Shown here piece by piece: positions 17,083 through 25,909 of a stretch of 41,385 bases of DNA. The DNA comes from Bacteroidales bacterium. Its GTDB lineage: Bacteria; Bacteroidota; Bacteroidia; Bacteroidales; UBA12170. A model generated the notes under the pieces. It ran no database searches and was not told where the DNA came from. It worked only from the letters and a program-made list of their open reading frames with translations. The position numbers and the translations under genes are program-made. The stretch's first letter is position 1, and each line of letters begins with the position of its first letter. The stretch spans positions 1 through 41,385 of the forward strand of contig JAGGWH010000072.1 of the NCBI GenBank assembly GCA_021157585.1, in the 5' to 3' direction.

Positions 17083-18096
17083 ATGAAATCTAAAATCACA
17101 AAATTTTTCCTTTATTTAATTGCAGCCCTTATTGTTTTATTCTTGGCTGGTCCTAAAGTTGAGAAACCTTCGGTTGATGGCTTTGTTGCACCGGTAGAAC
17201 AAACTATTTCATTAAGTGAATTAGAAAAACAAATTAATGATTCAGAAGCAAAAGTAAAATATCTAAAACCCGATAATGAATCGCGTATTTTATGGGCAAA
17301 TGCCGACAGTTTATACAAAACAGAATATGTTTTGCTTTATTTACACGGCTTCTCGGCCAGTCCAAAAGAAGGCTACCCTATTAATTATGATTTTGGTAAA
17401 CATTACGGAATGAATACCTATATTCCACGTCTTTACGCACATGGTTTAGATTCGCCTGCAAATTTATTGGATATGACTCCTGATAAATTAATAAATTCAG
17501 CTAAAGAAGCTTTAACTGTAGCCCGTCAACTTGGCGACAAAGTGATAATTATGAGTACTTCTACAGGCGGAACACTATCTCTACTTTTAGCTGCTGAGAA
17601 TCCGGATATTTTCGCACAAATTCTTTATTCGCCTAATATCCAAATAAAAGACGATAATTCTAAAATTCTTACATACCCCTGGGGATTAAATCTGGGAAAA
17701 ATGATAGCGGGAGAGACTTTAGTGTACGATGACGAACCGGAAGTACAAAAATACTGGCAATCTACTTATAGAATTGAAGGAGTTGTATATTTACAAAGCT
17801 TAGTAGAAAATACTATGATTAAAAGCACCTTCGAAAAAGTAAATCAACCACTATTTTTAGGCTATTATTATAAAAACGAAACAGAACAAGACCCAACTGT
17901 TAAAGTAAGCGCAATGCTGGATATGTTTAATCAAGTTAGCACTCCTGACGAATTAAAAAGAAAACACGCATTTCCTAATGTTGGAGTCCATCCTCTAGCA
18001 TCTGGCATAAAATCAAAAAATATTGATGCTGTTAGAGATGAAACATATAAATTTGCCGAAGAAATATTAAAATTAAAACCTATACAAGAAAATTAA
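17083..18096 (+). CDS. Alpha/beta hydrolase, membrane-anchored or exported
   Basis: 337 residues from the ATG at 17083. A TTG at 17041 would add 14 residues and overlaps the -7 box, so I reject it. An N-terminal hydrophobic segment (about 6-24) is followed by the hydrolase fold: oxyanion LYLHGFSAS (H88), nucleophile elbow MSTSTGG with Ser160, and the C-terminal histidine in GVHPLASG. The elbow is S-x-S-x-G, not the usual G-x-S-x-G. The substrate is unknown. It is followed by deoD after 2 nt, so the two are cotranscribed. Confidence 0.82.
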   Translation: MKSKITKFFLYLIAALIVLFLAGPKVEKPSVDGFVAPVEQTISLSELEKQINDSEAKVKYLKPDNESRILWANADSLYKTEYVLLYLHGFSASPKEGYPINYDFGKHYGMNTYIPRLYAHGLDSPANLLDMTPDKLINSAKEALTVARQLGDKVIIMSTSTGGTLSLLLAAENPDIFAQILYSPNIQIKDDNSKILTYPWGLNLGKMIAGETLVYDDEPEVQKYWQSTYRIEGVVYLQSLVENTMIKSTFEKVNQPLFLGYYYKNETEQDPTVKVSAMLDMFNQVSTPDELKRKHAFPNVGVHPLASGIKSKNIDAVRDETYKFAEEILKLKPIQEN

Positions 18097-18098
18097 AT

Positions 18099-18803
18099 AT
18101 GAGTATACATATTGGAGCTAAAAAAGGCGAGATTGCCGAAACTGTTTTACTACCCGGAGACCCCTTACGTGCAAAATATATTGCAGATACATTTTTAGAT
18201 AATGTTGTAATGTACAGTAAAGTTCGTGGAATGTACGGATTTACAGGATTTTACAAAGGAAAACGCTTGTCTGTACAAGGTACAGGAATGGGAGTACCAT
18301 CTATTTCTATATACGTAAATGAGCTAATTAACGATTATGACGTACAAAAGCTTATGCGAATAGGAACTTGTGGTGCTATCCAAAATGATATTGAACTGAA
18401 AGATGTTATTTTAGGGATGGCGGCATCTACAGATTCCAGTCTGAACAAAATTCGTTTTGATGGAATGGATTATGCTCCTATTGCAGACTTTGAATTGTTA
18501 AATCAAGCATATCAATACGCTATGAGCAAGGGGAAAAAAGTAAAAGTGGGAAATATTCTTACTTCTGATATTTTTTATAATGATGACTATTTAGCCGATC
18601 CTTTTCAAAAATGGAAAGATTTTGGTATTATGGCAGTTGAAATGGAAAGTGCCGCATTATATACTTTAGCAGCAAAATATAAACGCAAGGCTTTAACAAT
18701 TCTAACTGTAAGCGATCATATTACAAAAGGAGAATTCTGTTCAGCAGAAGAACGCCAAACTGCTTTTACCGATATGATGGAAATTGCACTCGAAATTGCC
18801 TAA
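18099..18803 (+). CDS. deoD: Purine nucleoside phosphorylase, DeoD type
   Basis: 234 residues, the usual length. It cleaves purine (deoxy)ribonucleosides with phosphate to base and sugar-1-phosphate. Motifs: [43 protein letters not shown] (E181, E183) and the base-binding VSDH with D206. The ATG follows the hydrolase stop by 2 nt. No separate promoter is seen. Confidence 0.96.
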   Translation: MSIHIGAKKGEIAETVLLPGDPLRAKYIADTFLDNVVMYSKVRGMYGFTGFYKGKRLSVQGTGMGVPSISIYVNELINDYDVQKLMRIGTCGAIQNDIELKDVILGMAASTDSSLNKIRFDGMDYAPIADFELLNQAYQYAMSKGKKVKVGNILTSDIFYNDDYLADPFQKWKDFGIMAVEMESAALYTLAAKYKRKALTILTVSDHITKGEFCSAEERQTAFTDMMEIALEIA

Positions 18804-18847
18804 GAAATCATAAAGACTTCTTAATAAGAAACCCAAATTCATAATAA

Positions 18848-19606
18848 ATGAATAAAATAGTTTTAATTAGCGGGGCAACTGCCGGCATTGGAGAAGCGTT
18901 AGCATGGAAATTTGCCGAAAACAACTACAACCTTATTTTAACCGGTCGACGTAGCGAGCGCCTCAAAAAAATTAAAGCTGAATTATCAGCTAAATTTAGT
19001 GTTGAAATACTTAGTTTAAACTTTGATATTCGTGAATTAAAGGAAGTAGAAAAAGCCGTTAAAAGCATTCCTGAAAATTGGCAAAAGATTGATGTTTTAA
19101 TTAATAATGCAGGACTAGCTGTTGGAGTGACTCCCATACAAGATGGTATTTATGATGATTGGGATAGAATGATAGATACCAATATTAAAGGGCTGCTTTA
19201 CCTTTCGCGTAACATAATTCCATTTTTAAAAGCTCGCCAAAAAGGTCAGATTATAAATATCGGATCCATTGCCGGCAAACAAGTCTATCCTAATGGAAAT
19301 GTATATTGCGGAACAAAAGCTGCCGTTCAATCCATAACCGAAGGGATGCGTATCGACTTAGTTAAATACGGAATTAAAGTTACTCAGATTGCACCTGGAG
19401 CCGTTGAAACAGAATTTTCAATTGTACGGTTAGGCGGAGATACCGAAGCTGCTAAAAATGTTTACAATGGATACAAACCGCTAACAGCTAAAGATATAGC
19501 CAATATAGCTTATTATACAACAACACTCCCCGAACATGTTAATATTAACGATATTTTAGTAACACCAACAGCCCAAGCAAATGCATATGTTTATAATAAA
19601 AAATAA
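18848..19606 (+). CDS. Short-chain dehydrogenase/reductase (YdfG-like)
   Basis: 252 residues. The Rossmann cofactor motif is SGATAGIG (8-15); LTGRR at about 31-35 suggests NADP preference. NNAG (87-90) and the catalytic set S140, Y153, K157 (YxxxK) are all present. GSIAGKQVYPNG and IAPGAVETEFS match the YdfG-type 3-hydroxy acid/serine dehydrogenase group. It lies 44 nt after deoD and may share its transcript. Substrate inferred only by similarity. Confidence 0.87.
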   Translation: MNKIVLISGATAGIGEALAWKFAENNYNLILTGRRSERLKKIKAELSAKFSVEILSLNFDIRELKEVEKAVKSIPENWQKIDVLINNAGLAVGVTPIQDGIYDDWDRMIDTNIKGLLYLSRNIIPFLKARQKGQIINIGSIAGKQVYPNGNVYCGTKAAVQSITEGMRIDLVKYGIKVTQIAPGAVETEFSIVRLGGDTEAAKNVYNGYKPLTAKDIANIAYYTTTLPEHVNINDILVTPTAQANAYVYNKK

Positions 19607-19724
19607 TTTTTTTAATTCAATAATCATATATGGCTATTTTGTAAATATTTTTTTTACCTTAGCTCTTCTTCTTGGAGAGAGGAAAGAAGAAAAGATTAAT
19701 TATAGAGAATACAAATAAATCGAT

Positions 19725-20114
19725 ATGGGAGCTTCAATTACACATCAAGATTGGTCAGACAAAACAGTTTTAATTGCTGAAGATGTAAATGACAATTTTC
19801 TTTTTCTTAAAACATATCTACGTAAAACAAAGATTAATGTTTTATGGGCAAAAGACGGACAAGAAGCTATTGATATGTGTTTAAAAAACCAAGATATTGA
19901 TATTGTTTTAATGGATATTCGCATGCCTAATGTTGATGGCTACGAAGCTACGGCAGAAATAAAGAAGGCATTTCCCAAAATGCCGGTTATCGCACAAACT
20001 GCCTATGCTTTAAACTCAGACTATCAAAAAGTATTTGACTCGGGTTGTGATGATTATATTACAAAACCTATATTGGGAGCCAGCCTTTTAGATAAAATGG
20101 CCGTTTTCTTATAA
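19725..20114 (+). CDS. Single-domain response regulator (receiver only)
   Basis: 129 residues, no output domain. The receiver pocket is complete: E19-D20, phospho-acceptor D64 (LMDIRMP), T92, and K114 (ITKP). It may act through protein-protein contact, like CheY/Spo0F-type carriers, or as an acceptor for a nearby kinase; candidates lie at 23369 and 31424. The 118-bp leader contains a weak inverted repeat of TCTTCTT/AAGAAGA around 19664-19692. Confidence 0.9.
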   Translation: MGASITHQDWSDKTVLIAEDVNDNFLFLKTYLRKTKINVLWAKDGQEAIDMCLKNQDIDIVLMDIRMPNVDGYEATAEIKKAFPKMPVIAQTAYALNSDYQKVFDSGCDDYITKPILGASLLDKMAVFL

Positions 20115-20128
20115 ATATCAGACTTCCT

Positions 20129-21139
20129 TTAGTCGTGTAAGATTTTATATATCAACTCTCGGAGAAGTTCTCCCTGAGATGCATTTGCATTGCCTAAACC
20201 TTTTGCTTTCATATCATAATCCTTAATCTCTTGGATTATAGATGCTAACTTCATAACCCCATACTGACTCAAAGCTTTTTGATATTGTGCAAGTTGACTA
20301 GGTTTTATTTTAAGCTTAGAAGATATTTCTCTAGGCTCAAGCTTTTTTAATTGAGATAAAACCATTGTCCGAAAAAAGAAATTATGTAAAACCGGCAAAA
20401 CCATAAAAATGCTATTTTCCTTAGGATTAGCAGCAAAATGATTAATTATCCTATTGGCTTTCATTACATCGCGACTGATTAGGGCATTCTGCAATTCAAA
20501 TACATTATAATCCTTACTAATGCCAACATTTTCTTCAATAAGAGTATCAGTAATTCGAGCTCCGGGAGAGATATTCATCGACATTTTTTTCAGCTCATTA
20601 TCTATCTTGGCTAAATCAGCACCCAAATATTCTGCCAAAATAAAACACTCTCTATATTCAATTGTAAAACCCATAGAACGAACACGTTTATCAATCCAGT
20701 TTGGCACTTGATTATCCCATAAACGAGGGGAACTAAAAACCACTCCTTTTTCTTTAGCCAACTTATAAAGCTTTGTTCGTTTATCTATTTTTTTGTGTTT
20801 ATATGCTAAAACTAATATTGTTGATTTTAACGGATTTTTAAGGTATATCTCTAAATTCTCACTTCCTTTTAAATGCTGTGCTTCTCTTACAATAAGAACC
20901 TGATAATTAGCCATCATCGGGAATCGTCTAGCCATGCTTATCAAATCAAAAACATTAGAATCTAAGCCATAAACTATTGTTTGATTAAATTCCTTTTCCA
21001 TGGGGTTAAGGATATTTTCATCAATATAGTCTGTTAACTCATCAATAAAAAAAGCTTCATCACCAGCCAATAAATACACAGGATGATAAATCTTATTTCT
21101 AAGATCACTTAATATTTCATCAAATTTCTGTTCAGGCAT
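20129..21139 (-). CDS. holA: DNA polymerase III subunit delta
   Basis: 336 residues. The clamp-loader delta subunit opens the sliding clamp. The start YHPVYLLAGDEAFFIDEL is the conserved N-terminal block of the family; SMARRFPMMANYQVLIVREAQ and DNELKKMSM are other recognised blocks. Delta lacks a functional P-loop, and none is seen. It follows the AMP nucleosidase gene by 4 nt in the same direction, so they share an operon. Confidence 0.93.
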   Translation of the reverse strand: MPEQKFDEILSDLRNKIYHPVYLLAGDEAFFIDELTDYIDENILNPMEKEFNQTIVYGLDSNVFDLISMARRFPMMANYQVLIVREAQHLKGSENLEIYLKNPLKSTILVLAYKHKKIDKRTKLYKLAKEKGVVFSSPRLWDNQVPNWIDKRVRSMGFTIEYRECFILAEYLGADLAKIDNELKKMSMNISPGARITDTLIEENVGISKDYNVFELQNALISRDVMKANRIINHFAANPKENSIFMVLPVLHNFFFRTMVLSQLKKLEPREISSKLKIKPSQLAQYQKALSQYGVMKLASIIQEIKDYDMKAKGLGNANASQGELLRELIYKILHD

Positions 21140-21143
21140 AAAT

Positions 21144-21923
21144 TTAATCGTTATTAAATCGCAAGTGCTTTACGGATAAACCTTTATTTTTTAATTCTAA
21201 TAAGGCGTCTATGCCTACATCTAAGTGAGTATTTACAAAATTCCGTGTCACTAATTTATCGCTTTTAGAAGTTTTAATACCTTCGGCAATCATAGGTTGA
21301 TCTGTGACGAGTAATAATGCTCCTGTGGGAATACTATTGTGAAAACCAACCGTAAAAATTGTAGCTGTTTCCATTTCAATAGCCATAGCACGTGTCTTTC
21401 TTAAATATTTTTTAAATTCCTCATCATGCTCCCAAACTCTTCTATTTGTTGTATATACTGTTCCTGTCCAATAATCTAAACCTCGAGAACGGATTATACT
21501 CGAAAGTGCTCTTTGTAAACTAAACGCAGGTAAAGCAGGTATTTCAGGAGGGAAATAATCATCGCTGGTACCATCACCACGAATTGCAGCAATAGGTAAA
21601 ATAAAATCTCCTAATTTATTTTTTCTTTTTAACCCTCCACATTTGCCAAGAAAAAGGCAAGCTTTTGGAGAAATAGCACTTAATAAATCAACTATGGTAG
21701 CCGCATTTGGGCTCCCCATACTAAAATTTATTATTGTAATATCATTTGCTGTTGCCGAAGGCATAGGAACATCCCTACCAGTATATTTTGCATTATATTT
21801 TTCCACAAAAATATCAACATAATTCTGAAAATTTGTGAGTAGAATATACTCTCCAAATTCTTCAATTTTTAAGCCTGTATATCTGGTTAACCAATTCTTT
21901 ACTATCTCTTCTTTTGTTTTCAT
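21144..21923 (-). CDS. AMP nucleosidase
   Basis: 259 residues from ATG at 21923 (MKTKEEIVKNWL, the usual start of this family); an in-frame ATG at 21938 adds five residues and cannot be excluded. The protein belongs to the phosphorylase/nucleosidase superfamily: FLGKCGGLKRKNKLGDF, a nucleoside pocket MAIEMETATIF and LLVTDQP. It hydrolyses AMP to adenine and ribose 5-phosphate. This short form is the one found in Bacteroidota, not the longer E. coli Amn. It is divergent from the HsdR_N-like gene over 68 bp and is followed by holA. Confidence 0.9.
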   Translation of the reverse strand: MKTKEEIVKNWLTRYTGLKIEEFGEYILLTNFQNYVDIFVEKYNAKYTGRDVPMPSATANDITIINFSMGSPNAATIVDLLSAISPKACLFLGKCGGLKRKNKLGDFILPIAAIRGDGTSDDYFPPEIPALPAFSLQRALSSIIRSRGLDYWTGTVYTTNRRVWEHDEEFKKYLRKTRAMAIEMETATIFTVGFHNSIPTGALLLVTDQPMIAEGIKTSKSDKLVTRNFVNTHLDVGIDALLELKNKGLSVKHLRFNND

Positions 21924-21991
21924 CAATATAAATTTCATACAAATATACAGCTTTTGCCCATTTTCTTTACTTTTACACTATCTTAAACACT

Positions 21992-22444
21992 ATGAAGAAA
22001 TTAAACTTACCGTCTTTTCAAGCTAATATTAGAAACAAAAATGAGAAGACAGAAATCTTTGATGAATTTCGTAAAAAATTTGTAGCTCTGAGTCCTGAAG
22101 AATGGGTAAGACAAAATTTTGCTCATTTTATGGTAAATAACAAATATTACCCTAAAGGATTATTGGCAATTGAGTACACATTCAAATTACAATCTCGTAC
22201 AAAACGAGTTGATATTATAGCTTTCTCAAAAAACGGCAATCCACTATTAGTAGTAGAGTGTAAAGCAACAACCGTAAACATTGATCAAAAAGTTTTTGAT
22301 CAAATTGCACGCTATAATATGGCTTTTAAGGTAGACTATTTGGTAGTTACCAACGGAATAGAACATTATGTATGTAAAATAGATTATAAAACGCTTAGCT
22401 ATAAATTTATTCGAGAAATACCTTCGTTTAAAGATTTAGTATAA
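21992..22444 (+). CDS. Small PD-(D/E)xK protein, HsdR N-terminal-like
   Basis: 150 residues. It looks like the N-terminal nuclease-like domain of type I restriction enzyme R subunits, on its own. Nuclease fold residues are visible: E61, D74 (RVDIIAF) and E89-x-K91 (VVECKA), followed by DQIARYNMAF and YLVVTNGIEHYVCK. No helicase or methylase gene accompanies it, so it is not a restriction system. In Bacteroidota this short gene is usually beside AMP nucleosidase and holA, as here; its role is unknown. A TACTTTTA box lies about 25 nt upstream of the start. Confidence 0.82.
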   Translation: MKKLNLPSFQANIRNKNEKTEIFDEFRKKFVALSPEEWVRQNFAHFMVNNKYYPKGLLAIEYTFKLQSRTKRVDIIAFSKNGNPLLVVECKATTVNIDQKVFDQIARYNMAFKVDYLVVTNGIEHYVCKIDYKTLSYKFIREIPSFKDLV

Positions 22445-22509
22445 TACATATATCGCTAAAGAGTTTACAGTTTTAAGAAAATTATGTAATTTAGACTAAA
22501 ATTATTAAT

Positions 22510-23274
22510 ATGCCTACTGAAATAAAAACCTTACTTTTAGATGATGATCTCTCAATATTATTATTGTTGGAAAATCTATTAAAGAAACAATTTCCCAACA
22601 TACAAGTTATAGGAAAAGCTAAAACTGTTAAAGATGGTATAGAGTTGATTGATACATTAAAACCTGATTTGATTTTTTTGGATATAGAATTTCCCGACGG
22701 TGATGGATTTAAAATTTTAGATTCAGTATCCTATACTGAATTTGAAACCATATTTATTAGCTCTCACGATCAGTTTGCGATGAAAGCTTTCGAGTATTCT
22801 GCTTTACATTATTTAAAAAAACCCATAGTCCCTTCCGAAGTAGAAGAAGCTCTCTGTCGTCTGGAAACAGAGTCCGACACCTCTTCTGTAAACACACAAA
22901 TTGCCAAAATTAAAGACGGCTTAATACATAAAGAGCCGAAATTAATTATTCCAACCACAGAAGGCTTAGACCTTATTAAGATAAAAGAAATAAAACGCTG
23001 CGAAGCTAGTGACGTATACACCATATTTTATATGGTAGATGGAAAAAAATACATGGCTTCTAAATCTTTAAATAATTACGAGCGATTACTTAGCGATATA
23101 AACTTTTTCCGCATTCATAGTAAGCATCTCATTAATATGCAATATATAAAACAATATATTAAAGGAAAGGGAGGCTATGTTATTTTAGAACAAGGAGATG
23201 AAGTGGAAGTATCCGTTCGAAAAAAAATGGATTTTATGAACCGTTTAAAAGATTATGCTCGCTCTTTAAAATAA
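22510..23274 (+). CDS. LytTR-family response regulator
   Basis: 254 residues. Receiver at about 5-120 with D11-D12, phospho-acceptor D58 (FLDIEFPDGDG) and K103/K104 (LKKP); a short linker; LytTR DNA-binding domain at about 150-250 (EIKRCEASDVYTIFYMVDGKKYMASKSLNNYERLL ... FFRIHSKHLINM in pieces). It should bind DNA as a dimer after phosphorylation by a sensor. No LytS/YehU-type kinase is adjacent. It sits about 1.3 kb from the convergent polysaccharide operon end and may be part of its regulation; that is inference. Confidence 0.92.
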   Translation: MPTEIKTLLLDDDLSILLLLENLLKKQFPNIQVIGKAKTVKDGIELIDTLKPDLIFLDIEFPDGDGFKILDSVSYTEFETIFISSHDQFAMKAFEYSALHYLKKPIVPSEVEEALCRLETESDTSSVNTQIAKIKDGLIHKEPKLIIPTTEGLDLIKIKEIKRCEASDVYTIFYMVDGKKYMASKSLNNYERLLSDINFFRIHSKHLINMQYIKQYIKGKGGYVILEQGDEVEVSVRKKMDFMNRLKDYARSLK

Positions 23275-23319
23275 ATAAGTCAATACTAAATACTTAAGAG
23301 ATTTTTAAAATATTTTTAA

Positions 23320-23327
23320 TACATTTG
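23320..23327 (+). promoter_or_regulatory. Putative -7 promoter box of the receiver-ATPase gene
   Basis: TACATTTG matches TANNTTTG, about 41 nt before the ATG at 23369. No matching TTG upstream. Confidence 0.45.
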
Positions 23328-23368
23328 AAGCAGATATTACTAACTCGACACGTAATAAAATAAACATA

Positions 23369-24460
23369 ATGAAAAAAATATTAGTTATAGAAGATACGCA
23401 AAATGTTCGTGAAAACATTTGCGAAATTTTAGAATCGGAAGACTATGAAGTTTTCGCTTCGGAGAATGGTAAATCGGGAGTTGAAATGTCAAAAAACATA
23501 CAACCCGATTTGGTTTTATGCGATATAATGATGCCCGGAATGGATGGTTATGAGGTTTTAACCGAAATGCGTAAAGATGTTATCACATCTACAGTTCCTT
23601 TCATTTTTTTAACAGCTAAAAATACTCGTGAAAATCAGCGATTAGGAATGGAATTAGGAGCCGATGATTATATAACTAAACCTTTTACGGTTGAGGATTT
23701 ATTAAATTCTGTAGCAACCCGTTTAAAAAGGGCTGAAGAATTTAAAGAAGAAAGCGAAAAGAAGTTAAACGAATTAACACAGAATCTTGGAGCTCCCATT
23801 ACTCAAGTAATATCTGAACCATTACGTGCAATACTTGGATTTTCTAAAATGCTAATGACAGAATACAATAGCATGGAGAAATTCGAAATGGCAGAGTTTA
23901 ACAGCTTAATATATAAAGCCGGGATGAAACTAAATACCGTAGTTAAAAAATCGTTCATGTTTTACCAGCTTCAATCTTTGGCATATGATAATGAAAGTTT
24001 AATGAAGCTAAAAGAAGAAAAAACTTCTGACATCAAAACGCTTACCGAAAATATTGCAAACGAAATTGCAATAAATAATAAGCGTCAAGATGATTTTATG
24101 ATAAATATTGAAAATGCAAATCTTAAAATTCCGTCAAAATATTATTTAGAAATACTACACGAAATTATTGAAAACGCAATCATTTTCTCCCCAAAACGGT
24201 CAGTTATCCACATTATTGGAGGTGTAGAAGATGGTCAATATGCACTAACAATACGTGATGAAGGTATGGGAATGACAAAGGATCAAATTAGCCATATAGG
24301 AGCATTCCAAAAATTCAATAAAGATTTAAATGAAAATTCGGGTGTAGGACTTGGACTTATCAACACCAAAAGCATACTAAATTTATTTAATGGTAATATG
24401 GTGATTAAATCTATATTAGGAATTGAAACTACAGTAAGGATTACTTTTCCTCTTGCATAA
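23369..24460 (+). CDS. Receiver plus histidine-kinase-like protein lacking the acceptor histidine
   Basis: 363 residues. Receiver at 1-120 with D52 (LCDIMMPGMDGYE) and K104 (ITKP). A short coiled-coil (about 120-140) leads to a region that aligns to the HisKA dimerisation domain: ITQVISEPLRAILGFSKML corresponds to IsHelRtPLnaILgFSklL with glutamine (Q146) at the phospho-acceptor position. The ATPase domain (about 240-363) keeps its N-box (EIIENAI), G1 (DEGMGM) and G2 (GVGLGL). So it probably binds ATP but cannot autophosphorylate on histidine in the usual way. It may be a pseudokinase, a phosphatase or an ATP-driven switch partner. It precedes a strong terminator. Confidence 0.88.
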   Translation: MKKILVIEDTQNVRENICEILESEDYEVFASENGKSGVEMSKNIQPDLVLCDIMMPGMDGYEVLTEMRKDVITSTVPFIFLTAKNTRENQRLGMELGADDYITKPFTVEDLLNSVATRLKRAEEFKEESEKKLNELTQNLGAPITQVISEPLRAILGFSKMLMTEYNSMEKFEMAEFNSLIYKAGMKLNTVVKKSFMFYQLQSLAYDNESLMKLKEEKTSDIKTLTENIANEIAINNKRQDDFMINIENANLKIPSKYYLEILHEIIENAIIFSPKRSVIHIIGGVEDGQYALTIRDEGMGMTKDQISHIGAFQKFNKDLNENSGVGLGLINTKSILNLFNGNMVIKSILGIETTVRITFPLA

Positions 24461-24476
24461 ATAAGCAGACATATTT

Positions 24477-24511
24477 AAAAAAGCATCCGTCAGTTGACGG
24501 ATGCTTTTTTT
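24477..24511 (+). terminator. Rho-independent terminator after the receiver-ATPase gene
   Basis: AAAAAAGCATCCGTCA (24477-24492) pairs perfectly with TGACGGATGCTTTTTT (24495-24510). It can act in both directions, so it could also catch transcription leaving the convergent operon end at 24599. Confidence 0.92.
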
Positions 24512-24598
24512 ATACTCTTCAATAAGTTACTTTTCAAAAATCCAGTTTTGTTTATTTACGAACGATTTTCTTAACTTACTAAAAATATCATTTCCAAG

Positions 24599-25909
24599 CT
24601 ACAAACCATATTCTTTGGCTTTATTACTTGATTTTATAGGATTCCATGGATCTTTATATGATGAGTAGAAGAATATCTCTTTAATATATGCCATTGTTCT
24701 TATTATACGCATATAATAACCATTATAAATCATCATTAACGGAATATACACAACAAGCTTAAACTCTGTTTTCCAACGCTCTGACATAGCCATTACCACC
24801 AAAAACTGTATAAAACTTGCCGTTCCGTAAATCATAATTTTTAGCGGAATAATAAAAGCCAAATAATCAACATTAACAATGATAATTTGCAAGATATAGA
24901 AAAACCAAATAACATCTAAAATCAAATTAAAGAAGACATTTTCAAAAACGGCAAAAAAGTTTGAAAAGTTAAACGATGCTTGAGGTTTAAATAAATCTGC
25001 ATGCTTACGTAATCTGAATCGAACTAAAGATTTATTCCAACGTAAACGTTGTTTAGATAGTTTCTTAAAGCTATTTGGAACATTTGTTAGTCCAACTGCC
25101 GTTGGTTCAAAAGCAATATTGTAACCCATTTTTCGTATTTTCACAGTAATATCACCATCTAAACCAGGTCCAATATCCCATCCACCAATACGCTCAATAA
25201 TATCTTTTCGAAAAGCTCCAAATGCACCTGACACTATCTTATAAATTCCTAAATATGAAGTAACGACACGCCCTACAGAGATAGTCTGCATATATTCAAT
25301 TGCCTGCAAACTTGTAGCAATATTATAATCCTGATTTCTTGCTTTAATGTTTCCGCCAACCGCACCTGTATTTTCATCTACGTAAAACGGTATAATAATA
25401 CGTTCTATGGCATATTCATCAAAAGAAGTATCAGCATCAAGGTGGACTATATACTTTCCTTTAGAGTAGCGCAAAGCAAGATTAGCAGCACTGGCTTTTC
25501 CTCCCCTAACGTCATTTCTTAAAAAAACATCGATAAATCCATTATTCAATAAACTTCTACAAATGGTTGCAGTATCATCATCAGAACCATCGTCAACAAT
25601 AATAATTTCGATATTAGAATAGGATTGTTTATTAATGGAATCTACAAGTTTATAAATATGCTCTCCTTCGTTTTTTCCGGGAGCAATAACAGATATCAAA
25701 GGATTTTCAAATAATAATTTTTGTCGAGCTTCTTCGAAAATTTTAGCTTTTTTATGTCTGCTCCGATAGTATGCAAACAAAACAACCAAGTCCATTAATA
25801 AAAAGCGAGGAGCCTCTAACAAAAAGAAATACCAAAAAATATAAAATACTTTTTCGAAACCATTGGAATACCAATACCAAAAAAATTCGTCCCAAAAAGT
25901 GTATATCAT
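24599..25909 (-). CDS. Processive-type family 2 glycosyltransferase (exopolysaccharide synthase)
   Basis: 436 residues. N-terminal membrane segment(s) (about 20-45), cytoplasmic GT2 domain (about 70-290), then three or four membrane segments (about 315-410). Catalytic motifs: IIIVDDGSDDDT (about 100-110), the metal motif HLDADTS (about 155), LDGDIT, and KQRLRW (about 285), the QxxRW signature of processive synthases such as IcaA/PgaC, BcsA and Alg8. It should extend a beta-linked polymer and pass it through the inner membrane. It has no PilZ domain. Its ATG overlaps the stop of the upstream gene (TAATG), so translation is coupled. It is the last gene of a four-gene operon. Confidence 0.9.
   Translation of the reverse strand: MIYTFWDEFFWYWYSNGFEKVFYIFWYFFLLEAPRFLLMDLVVLFAYYRSRHKKAKIFEEARQKLLFENPLISVIAPGKNEGEHIYKLVDSINKQSYSNIEIIIVDDGSDDDTATICRSLLNNGFIDVFLRNDVRGGKASAANLALRYSKGKYIVHLDADTSFDEYAIERIIIPFYVDENTGAVGGNIKARNQDYNIATSLQAIEYMQTISVGRVVTSYLGIYKIVSGAFGAFRKDIIERIGGWDIGPGLDGDITVKIRKMGYNIAFEPTAVGLTNVPNSFKKLSKQRLRWNKSLVRFRLRKHADLFKPQASFNFSNFFAVFENVFFNLILDVIWFFYILQIIIVNVDYLAFIIPLKIMIYGTASFIQFLVVMAMSERWKTEFKLVVYIPLMMIYNGYYMRIIRTMAYIKEIFFYSSYKDPWNPIKSSNKAKEYGL

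Noticed and set aside
21992-22444. A type I restriction system
   Set aside because: Only the HsdR N-terminal-like domain is present; no helicase, HsdM or HsdS gene is nearby, and the gene sits in a known housekeeping neighbourhood.
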